From NCBI GenBank assembly GCA_032821775.1, contig JAVLRN010000015.1, positions 186,001-250,000 of the forward strand: a stretch of 64,000 bases of DNA. The letters are read 5' to 3'. Positions within the stretch are counted from its first letter, which is position 1; every line of letters begins with the position of its first letter. The stretch comes from Sanguinoderma infundibulare (Eukaryota; Basidiomycota; Agaricomycetes; Polyporales; Polyporaceae). Made by a program: the position numbers and the translations under genes. The notes under the pieces were generated by a model, which was given only the letters and a program-made list of their open reading frames with translations, was not told the origin of the DNA and made no database searches. Shown piece after piece: positions 55,916 through 64,000 of the stretch.

Positions 55916-56180
55916 CATCAGTAAAGCCGGATTTGGCTTAACGGCTTAACGGCTTAACGGAAAATGGCCGTCCTCCCCCCCGGGTTTTGGTGGATATCCT
56001 GGGCAAACTTCTACCTCCAACGTGTCGAGGAGACATCTCTTTGTCCCTTGCCGTGTGCCAGTCAGAGTGCGGGGGAGCGGTGCTGGTGGAAGGGAGGTCG
56101 TCAGTGGCGGCACTTACGGGCGCTTCGAGACCTGCTTACGGCTTATCGGCTTATCGTGCTTAACGGCAGCGACCCGCGCT
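55916..56180. repeat. Junction segment with GGCTTAACGG repeats
   Basis: Three direct GGCTTAAC units at about 55928-55955, and related CGGCTTATCG units with a final GCTTAACGGC at about 56135-56166. It separates two duplicated blocks. It could be a small element with direct-repeat ends; classification unknown. Confidence 0.5.
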
Positions 56181-56727
56181 TTTCGGATACACCAGGGATT
56201 CGAACGCTGCATCTTCGAAGCGTTCCTACCTGAAAGGAGACTTCTTCATTCAGGTCAAGAACAACGCCCCGCTCTCCCAGTTGCTCGTAGACTTCACCGC
56301 CCTCGGCGACTTGAACATCGGTACCCGACGCATCCTCTCCAAGCCCATGACCCACGACGACGTGCTTGAGATCTTTGATAAGGCACTTGCACCCGACCAG
56401 GAGTGGCCGGAGAACGACGTACCTCTCCCCTTTGTCGCACCTGATACCAGGACCGGAGGCGCCCCCCGCCGCACCACTCGCTCGAAGAAGCGCAAACAGG
56501 AGGAGGCGGTGTCCCAACAACCACCTGAGGCCGATGCCGAGGATCAACCCCCGGCGGGCGCTGTGCGACGCACTCGAGCCCAAAAGCGCGCCAAGGTCCA
56601 GCCTGACCCGCCTGTGGCTGGTCTTTCAAATCTGAAGAGGGGCCGGAGTGCTGCGAACGCGCGGGTCCGGAACAAGAGCGTGCAACCTGGACCCAGCCCG
56701 TACAATCTCAGGGCGAGGAAGAAGTAG
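56181..56727 (+). pseudogene. FunK1 C-terminal fragment
   Basis: Reads through GDFFIQVKNNAPLSQLLVDF, PMTHDDVLEIFDKAL and RRTTRSKKRKQEEAVSQQPP to NLRARKK at the stop. This is the C-lobe end and full basic tail of the third FunK1 type (15.5-17.8 kb), with no kinase core. It shows the tail that the other two copies have lost to a TAG. Confidence 0.85.
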
Positions 56728-56984
56728 CACGCAACGTCGTCCGGACTTGGATCGCGTAGCTATATGTATTGGTCGACTCGGATCGTTCTCTTTACATGCT
56801 AATGTATCACTGTAATGCTTGCATCTACGGCCACTGCAGGCGCAATGTTTCATCATGATCGCGCGAACTCGAATCACAGCCCGACGGCGCGGCGCAGGCG
56901 GGCCGGCACCTGTCGCTCGATGTTGTCGGGCATGACGAGGGGCGTGCCCTGAATCTCCCCCTTCTGTGTGAGAACCTCGAGGTG

Positions 56985-58330
56985 CGACAAAGCCCTGTCC
57001 TCTACTGGGAAGGTGGAAAGCTCTTCCTCAGAGACAGGGACGTCTGTCACGGTATCGAAACCGAGAAGCGGCTGGAGTCATTCCTCCTGTTCATGGATGC
57101 CGACGGATTCTCCCGGATGCGCTATTTGCGCTTCCTCTTCCTCCGCATTGACAACGCTTCTGGACCATCCATCGAACGGCTCAAGTACATGTTCATGCGT
57201 CTCACCCCTGTTCCTCGGCTTGCGTTTTTACACTTCGTTGCCTTGGAAACCCTTCTTTCCGCACACCCGCCCTTGGCTGAAGCGATATCCTAGCTGACCA
57301 GCATCAAGGAGGTTCATTTCTTCGGCGTTGGAAAGTGCTCGCTGGAGATGCTCAAATCGATGTGCTCAACCCTCGAAGAAGCGCACTTCGATATGGCGAC
57401 CGGCCGCAGGAAGAACGCGAGCGACGGGGACATCATCCATCTGCTCCGTCAGTCCGCGCCTCGTCTCCGCGAACTGCATGTTTCCAACGGCCGTGACACC
57501 GCAGACCTACCTGAAGGACCCCAATATTCGCACATGCACTCCCTGAGCCTGTGGTTTCCACGCTCTCCCGTGACCTGGCACTACGTCCGTGCGTTCCCCA
57601 ACCTCAAGGAGCTGAAGATTGAGGCCTGGAAGGACAAAGTCACCACGTACGGGTTGTCGGGGTTCCGCAGGAGAAACGTCTCCGGGCTCCTTCAGCATGG
57701 TTCCTGGGAGTCGTTGGACGTGTTCGATGGAAGCGTCGCGACGCTGTGGAACCTCGGTCTGTCGTGCCCAATACACCGCCTTCGACTCGACGGCGACTGC
57801 GTGTTCACGCCAGAGATGGTCTGTGACGTCCTGTCGAGCGCACGTCCCATCGATCTGGCGGCCAGCTTCTACCAGTTCTCGTGCTTTCTCGATCTGGCGT
57901 TCACCGCAGGGTTGGTGCAGTCGTGCGCCCCCCAGCTCGAGCAGCTCCTGCTGACACTCGAGATGAACACCGACGAGTTCCAGGACCTCGGCGAAGACAT
58001 GAACCTGGAAAAGGTCCTGGTAAGAATCGTTATCCTCTAATCGAAGTCACCGATGCAGGACTGAAGCGTTGCAAGTACGCCATCGTGGACATGCTGCGCG
58101 CTTTCAGCGTCCTCAAACGCCTTTGTCTGTGTCTCGACTTTAGCCGGATGGGCTTGAACTCGCTCATGGGCGGCGGCGGCCTATTTTGCACGGAGGTTGA
58201 TGCCGAGAAAATGAACATGGATACCGTGTGCTCTGACCTGCGCTATGCGGTCCCTTCTTCGAATACGGTGGAGTTCACCCTGAAAGAGCACCGGACGCGA
58301 GGAACGGTGACGGTCGAGCTAAAAACGTAG
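56985..58330 (+). pseudogene. LRR/F-box-like gene without F-box, with stop
   Basis: Frame from about 56982 encodes MRYLRFLFLRIDNASGPSIE and FLHFVALETLLSAHPPL, stops at TAG 57291-57293, and continues in the same frame from LTSIKEVHFFGVGKCSL through LRELHVSNGRDTADLPEGPQ and LKELKIEAWKD to LEQLLLTLEMNTDEF (58010). The next block (LKRCKYAIVDMLRAFSVLKR, ending VELKT) is in another frame, and GT/AG sites nearby do not give a matching phase. It resembles the LRR part of mushroom F-box proteins. One stop plus a probable frameshift make it a likely pseudogene. Confidence 0.65.
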
Positions 58331-58645
58331 GGTGGAGAGGTCCCACTTGTGCCGACTCGGCGGTACCTCTGATCTGCAGTTGGTGTATACTAGCACGACA
58401 TACACATTACGATGGCACGCTGCATAGTACGCTGGACTCGATGTACAACCCAGCTTTTGGAACTAGGATTCCCTTCGGAAGACAGAGCTTTTCGTTGAGA
58501 ATGTTGAGGAGAACGTGGAAATGGCTGATTGTCTGTGAGTGTTCGATGAGTGCTCTCATGGTCGACTACTTGCGCACTTTCCGAGGAACAGGTGCGGTGT
58601 GCGACTTCAGGCCACCGCCAGGAGAAGGGGTCTTCTTTTGCGATT

Positions 58646-60070
58646 TTAACGATTAACCTGCACGAGGATGCCCCCCGCAGACCTGTGGTGGGTGTACTTC
58701 CCAGTCGCGTCATGTGCAAGCGTTTGCCCGCGGGTCGACGCGGCCGGGATGATTCTTACGCGAGCTACGAGTTCTACACCCAGGCGTGATTCCAGACGTA
58801 CCGCGAGTGTCTGAAGTGGGCGTTGGTGAAGTAGCCGTGGGGGGCCAACGTGCGGACCCACCTCGTCTCGAACAGGAGGACACTGCGCTCTCGAAGGCCC
58901 GACGTGCGGCACGGCGGCGTATACGGATCTGAAACAGTTGGCGAGCCGCTGGCGGACAAGGTTAACGAGGCGATAGATGATCAGGTGAGCCGTGTTCTGT
59001 CCAACGGTGTACTCGCTCTGTGCTGATCACTACGACCGAATAAAATTGACACCAATGCATGGAATAAATTAGGGACCCAGAAATCAAACATATCGTATGC
59101 ACACACGAGATCCACAGAACACTCGTGATCACAAGTAACGTCACCCACTACCCGGAAGCTACACCATGACCAAGTACCTCGCAATCCTTCAGATTATCTG
59201 CTTTAGGCAGTGACCAGTCACATAGCCCCCAGTGCGGATGACGAATGTTCGGCACCTGCAGTTCGGGGAAGAATCGCACTTTCCCGTCAATTCCGACGCT
59301 GCGCCGGATGGCGGTGATCCGGAGCCTGTCGAATTCGTTTTTGGCATATTCGCCGTATCTCTGGTTATCCCGTGTGGTGATAGTGAATACTCGTGAAGAT
59401 CCGCAAAGAGGGAGACATGAACGTACTTTTTTAGCGCCCTCCCATTGGAGATAAACAATCAGCTTGAGCACGTCGCTCACTCTCAAGTCCAGGGGGTGGA
59501 TTTTGTGTGCCTTGAGATCGAAAGGGCTGGGCCGCACGATTGAGTTGGGGTCCTCGTCTTCGAACTGCACGGTCGACAAGTGACTGGTTAGGTCCAGTTG
59601 AAAGCGTGCACTAGCGCAATCGTGACGTACCAGGCCTCTCGAGACGTACACGCGTTCCTTCGTGAGCAAAAGGTAGGGGTCATTGATAAGCCCGTTGGTG
59701 GCGACTTGTTGTCCGAAGATGAGCGTCTCGTCAATGTAGTTGCCTACCTTGTAGTCCTTGTCGGCGTCGCTGTAGTAGACACAGTGCGCCATGAGCATCG
59801 GCACGCCCTCCCCGCTGGCCGTGCCGTCTACGTCTTCGGCACACCGGATCTCCCATTTGTACCCGAGCTCCACGTCGAACGGGTACGGCAGCACCTTGTA
59901 CACCTCTTGGAATTCTCTTTCCTGCTTTATGGCTGGAATGGACTTATGAGCAATGTCCGCGGGAAGGCAGAGAGGTGGTGCGCACCTGCATACTCTAGGT
60001 CGTCGTTGCAATCCGGCGGAAAGACAAATGTTTCGACAGGAATAGGTTCAGGGAGAGATATGAGATACAT
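58646..60070 (-). CDS. Unrecognised multi-exon protein
   Basis: Exons 60070-59986, 59932-59427, 59360-59178 and about 59017-58646 join in phase to 381 residues, starting MYLISLPEPIPVETFVFPPD. The middle is soluble with conserved-looking segments (EVYKVLPYPFDVELGYKWEI, LLTKERVYVSRGLVRHDC, DLRVSDVLKLIVYLQWEGAK, RYGEYAKNEFDRLRITAIRR). Exon 4 gives SEYTVGQNTAHLIIYRLVNL. The end after about residue 290 looks low quality and a further intron is likely; another frame there reads WVRTLAPHGYFTNAHFRHSR. No signal peptide, TM segment or known motif is seen. Intron 3 is 160 bp. A GT microsatellite lies just upstream. Confidence 0.6.
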
Positions 60071-60107
60071 GAAGATTGGAGTCGAGGTGTGTAGAGAACT
60101 GGGCGAC

Positions 60108-60134
60108 GTGTGTGTGTGTGTGTGTGTGTGTGTG
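60108..60134. repeat. (GT)13 microsatellite
   Basis: 27 bp of uninterrupted GT, 38 bp upstream of the ATG of the minus-strand gene at 60070, so within its promoter or 5' UTR. Confidence 0.95.
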
Positions 60135-61737
60135 GAGGGGGTAGGGTGGGGTGGGGGGCGCAATGTCTGGTGAACAGTCTACTACAGGGCAGTGGGAGAG
60201 GCGATTTATACTCCATCCTATCCCGAGTTCCGGCTTGGTCGAGTGCTTTTTGACGCAAAGGGCTGAGCCACTTGCGCATTGTTTCCATGCGCATTGTGGC
60301 GCGAGCCACTGGATCACAGCCACTGTGTACCACTGTGTCAAAGGACAGTTGGTATTTATTGAATTAGTATGACTTGCGGGAAATGAGACCGCACAACGGG
60401 TGTCAGGTACAAGGAGGCACGGATCCTATTCAGCAAACAGCATGTGACAGAATAGTTTGAGAGACCACTCACGACCAATTAGACCCAGGTTTCCGATGTC
60501 GAGCCTAAGTCTAGGCTTTCAGAATTATCGAACACGGAGACAAACCGCAAACTAAGCCCAGATTCGTCACAGAACCAATCCTGAAATTGAGATCCAGGAC
60601 CAGTAGTCCAAAGTTTGTGGTACTAAACAGCGGCGACGACGGCTCAGGTTTGACATGCGGCTTGACATGCTTCAGCTCGTTGTGGCGTGGAGTACGTTGG
60701 CGGATAGAAGAAGGATGTGTCCCGACAGAGGAGGTCGCGCTGCTTGCGTTTACCTATTGCGGGACTCGTTGTGACCCACTTGGTTCCAAACGAACCGGAT
60801 CCGACGTTGTGAAGACCACGCACCTCGCTGCACTTCTTATTCCTGAGCCCTTCGGTATCTGTGCAGGTTTGAGACACCCCAAGGCCGTGAGCGGTGGAAT
60901 TCAAGAGCCTCGGCGAGGGGGGAAGGGGATGGCCTTGCTAGGTCACTGCCTTGTCTCCGTCATCTTCATACGACCGCGTACCAAAGTTCCAATGATGAGG
61001 TGGGAGTGGGCCCCCGCACTTGTCAGAGCTTTCCTGTAGGGTCGATAGAGTCCACGAAGAGGAGGTCGTGATGCACTACGGCACTGCCGATAGTGATTGC
61101 ATAAGATAACTCACCCTGTCGACTCACCCACTCACGCTCCTTGGACTTTCTCGTAACCAAATGGCGGTGAAGGATATGCTTCGCTGTAGGACACGGATGC
61201 CACCGGGCTTGTGTCGGGGTCGCAGTGTTTGATTCCATGACCGACCGATCCCGTCGGATAAAATCTGGTTCAGAAATTGCGAAGAACTGTGATTAAAGTC
61301 TCATTTACAATAATAAAATACTCATTTATTTCAGAAGAGTTTAGCAACGCTGTCGTATCCTACCGAGGAAGACATTCGATAGAAGGCTCACTGGCATGAT
61401 GGGCTGTCGAAGTCCTCGTCAATTCCGGACACGTGTAATACTGCATGGGGATCACTGGCAATTACTACTTACTTGCAGTATCTGTCGTCTCTTTTCTGGT
61501 AGAGTTGGAGCCATTGTAGCGACATTGGTGAGAGACAGCCATGCCAGGACCAGGTAGGGAAGTACTTCATTCAAGTAGACAGGAAAATTAGCGGCCAAAT
61601 TGCGGTTGTGATTACATAATGCCCGGGTGCAGTATTTCCAAAACAGGACAACAGGACGCTGCTTACCGTCGCATTGCTTTTCTCCCACCAACCACCATCG
61701 ACTTCGACAACGTCCGCTTCTACTCGACAAGGCCGGA
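60135..61737. other. Intergenic, no gene seen
   Basis: 1.6 kb between divergent genes. Frames present are short and without motifs. Confidence 0.5.
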
Positions 61738-63316
61738 ATGGGGTTCAGCAGCAAACCGTCCATCAAGCGGACGACGCCAGCGTAAGTTTCGATTCCCTGC
61801 AGGCGCGCATATGATGGCTGAAAACTTTATCGTTTCCGCTTCGTCGTCGGACTCGGACGCTGTACCATCCCTTCACGTTCTATTTGGTGGTTGCAGAGAC
61901 GTATTTGGACATATCTCAGGCGTACCTGTGGGATCGACGTTCGAGAACCGGTGAGTTCTTGTGTTGCGGCAGTGTGAGTTTCGATGGTGCTGTCGATCAT
62001 GCTCACTTCGATCCTGTGTAGACTCTTCCTGCACCACTCTTCCGTGCACTCCGGTATTATGGCGGGGATATACGGAACCAAGGATATGGGATGCTTCAGC
62101 ATCGTGCTTTCTGGGGGATACGAAGATGACAAGGATGAGGGCTATCGCTTGTGAGTGTGTCTCCATTGTCCCTACCGCATTCAAACCAATCGCCGTTCAT
62201 CCAGCAACTATACCGGTTGTGGAGGGCGCGATACCAAGAATGGCGAGAAGGTGCGTTCCCTTTTCATGCATCAATCCCGATCTCCTTATGGCTTCTTTCC
62301 CAGCCGCGAGAAGGGCCCCAAACGTGCGACCAGAAATGGGAGAACAGCCGAAACGCATCCCTTCGCGTGTCTGCCCACACCAAGAAGCCGGTGCGGGTCG
62401 TGCGGGGATACAAGTTGCACTCCGACTACGCACCCTGCGAAGGCTATCGCTACGATGGGCTGTATGTAGTCGACCAGGCGTTTATGGACACCGGAAAGAG
62501 CGGTTTCAAGGTCTGCAAGTTTATCCTCAGGGTACGTCCCAGCTCCCCCTTGTTGTCGCGTATTTTCCTCAACGGCCGTCTTAGCGCCTCCCCGACCAAC
62601 CGCCCATCCCTCGCCGGCAGGGCACGCTCCACCTTGACCTCTCGCGTTGGGAGGAGCCCCGACACTTTGGAGAGGAGCCCCGAAGCCCGACGTCATCCAA
62701 GTCCGCGAAACAGGAGAGGGTAGAGAAGGGGAAGGAAAGGGCGCACGGTAATGCCGTGGCCGGGCCAAGTCAGGTCCGGAAGCCGCCCCCCATGCGTGCC
62801 CCAGCGCCGATCCTCCCGACGACGAACATGACCTCTGTCCGCACGCGGCCCGGCTTTAATCGTGCACAGACGGCGACGAGCGCGCCCAGTGTGAACGTTG
62901 GCGACATACTTGCGGAGATGCGCGGATCAAAGCCTTCGCAGACGTCGATGTCGACTTCGGCAGGTCCGTCTCGACCTCTCGCCCCCCTTCCTTCAAACCC
63001 CACTACAGATCCCCGGAAACGTTTCCTGCCCTCCGTCGCAGCCCGGAGTGGCGCGCCGTCGGCCCAGGTGCAGAACACTCCCCCCGTTCGCCGGAAACGC
63101 TCGGTCAGTCCAGACGCTGACGGCCCCGAGTACCTCAAGCGTCCGAAGGCCGATCTGTCCTCTCCCAGGCTGGCAAGCAAGAAATCGATGCCACAGGCGT
63201 GTCCGGGCCCGCGCCAAGCACAGACGTCTTCCCCTGTCAAGCGGGAGCATGCTCTGGACGTCCTCCCAATCGACAACGCGTTCATCGACTTGACGCTCTC
63301 GGACGATGACGATTGA
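61738..63316 (+). CDS. SRA/YDG domain protein
   Basis: Six exons: 61738-61781, 61897-61950, 62022-62150, 62205-62250, 62304-62531 and 62585-63316, 410 residues with consistent phases. The SRA (SET and RING associated, YDG) domain fills residues about 15-170: DVFGHISGVPVGSTFENR, SIVLSGGYEDDKDEGYRF, YTGCGGRDTKNGEK, TKKPVRVVRGYKLHSDYAP and GYRYDGLYVVDQAF. SRA domains flip out and read modified cytosine, as in UHRF1 and plant SUVH proteins. The C-terminal 240 residues are basic and disordered, with RRKRSVSPDADGPEYLKRPK and an acidic end DLTLSDDDD. No RING, PHD, Tudor or SET domain is present. Such stand-alone SRA proteins are known in fungi; a role in reading DNA methylation is inferred. Confidence 0.92.
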
Positions 63317-63815
63317 GAGGTCCTGTTGTAGAACTTTACGGGTGACCGGTTCGCTCATTTCTCGCGACAATTATGGCTTACGATTCCAGCGCTCTATGTT
63401 GTACGATCTTTCTTACCACCATGGTTATTCGGTCAACTGGTGTCTATGTTAGTGTGCGTCTCGCTGGTGTACGAGTCTAGTGTATTATTACCATCGTGTC
63501 CCATTGCTCTGCAGTCAAACTTTTCATGCTATGTCGTTGTCCAAATCCTGACTTCATAAACGAGTTACGATGCCCTCTATTTCCTAAACCACCCTGTTCC
63601 ATTCATACGCCATGACTACATGAGTATATGTGACTACCATATTCGGCGGAGGATCTACCGGTTCCAGATATATATCGCCTATGCACGTCATCTTCAACGT
63701 TCACAGGGTGTTCTTCGTTCGTCAGAAACGTGTGCTACTACTATTATATGCAGCATGGTCTTCCAATGAAGTGCGTTATCATCTTAATTCATTACTACAT
63801 ACATCGCACAGCAGC
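63317..63815. other. Intergenic, no gene seen
   Basis: Convergent 3' ends; no coding or repeat signal supported. Confidence 0.5.
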
Positions 63816-64000
63816 TCAAAACTCCACGAAATTCAACAAACCGAGCAACACAAGGCACACAGAGTACGCAGACGTCATATACCCTACAACGTCGATGAGC
63901 GCAATGTTCAGACGGCAGCGAAGTTGTGCTCACCAGCGATCGTGAATGCGCCTGAGACGTCGCCGTAGAGGACCGAATAGAGCACGCCGAGCACGAGCGA
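63816..64000 (-). CDS. C-terminal end of a hydrophobic protein, partial
   Basis: Minus strand enters from the right edge: SLVLGVLYSVLYGDVSGAFT at 64000-63934, an intron 63933-63884, then YMTSAYSVCLVLLGLLNFVE to a stop at 63816. Phases agree. Two hydrophobic stretches suggest a membrane protein; the family cannot be told from 44 residues. Confidence 0.5.

Noticed and set aside
1..64000. CRISPR array or bacterial operon
   Set aside because: No regularly spaced repeats; genes are intron-rich and eukaryotic.

Overview
This is a 64-kb piece of a filamentous basidiomycete nuclear genome, most likely a mushroom-forming agaricomycete. A polypore-like source is my inference from general family knowledge, with no database search. 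Genes are split by many introns of about 50-70 bp with GT..AG ends. The proteins include FunK1-type (Pkinase_fungal) kinases, F-box/leucine-rich proteins, an SRA/YDG protein and a chromodomain Ty3/gypsy retrotransposon. The window is accessory DNA: families that expand and decay quickly, several transposable elements nested in genes and in each other, and large segmental duplications, with only a few housekeeping-type genes.

Layout. 0-2.8 kb: 5'-cut FunK1 kinase. 4.2-7.3 kb: intact FunK1 kinase. 7.6-8.6 kb (-): small MYND zinc-finger protein. 9.7-11.4 kb: MDR-type NADPH oxidoreductase in 11 exons. 12.3-14.0 kb (-): intact F-box/LRR gene. 15.4-17.8 kb: third FunK1 gene with a shortened tail. 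18.6-29.8 kb: an F-box gene on the - strand, broken by a 9,438-bp LTR retrotransposon (20230-29667, TSD GGAGC), which itself carries insertions of about 1 kb and 3 kb. 30.1-32.8 kb: another F-box gene, broken by an 860-bp hAT-like element with an 8-bp TSD. 32.9-36.2 kb: P450 relic and unassigned fragments. 36.5-38.6 kb (-): Erv41-type ER vesicle protein. 40.8-42.8 kb (-): GT15/Kre2-type mannosyltransferase. 43.6-56.7 kb: rearranged inverted copies of the left half, containing one intact FunK1 gene (48.4-51.5 kb) and broken copies of the kinase, MYND, F-box and P450 genes. 57-58.3 kb: LRR-like pseudogene. 58.6-60.1 kb (-): unrecognised multi-exon gene. 61.7-63.3 kb: SRA/YDG protein. 63.8-64 kb (-): end of a hydrophobic protein that runs off the edge.

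The main story is genome architecture. Blocks at 3.3-8.0, 14.85-18.1 and 19.9-30.0 kb recur inverted at 44.6-52.5 kb with internal deletions at short homologies. Block 31.9-34.4 kb recurs inverted at 53.5-55.9 kb. The right-hand F-box copy preserves the retrotransposon's empty target site, so the element arrived after the duplication or only on one copy. The retrotransposon decays in one way: all seven in-frame stops are TGA where CGA is expected, and the three differences between its LTRs are all CpG transitions, as expected of cytosine methylation or a CpG-directed RIP-like process.

Exon boundaries were worked out by hand from reading frame, splice consensus and comparison between copies inside the window. 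Family names rest on motif recognition.
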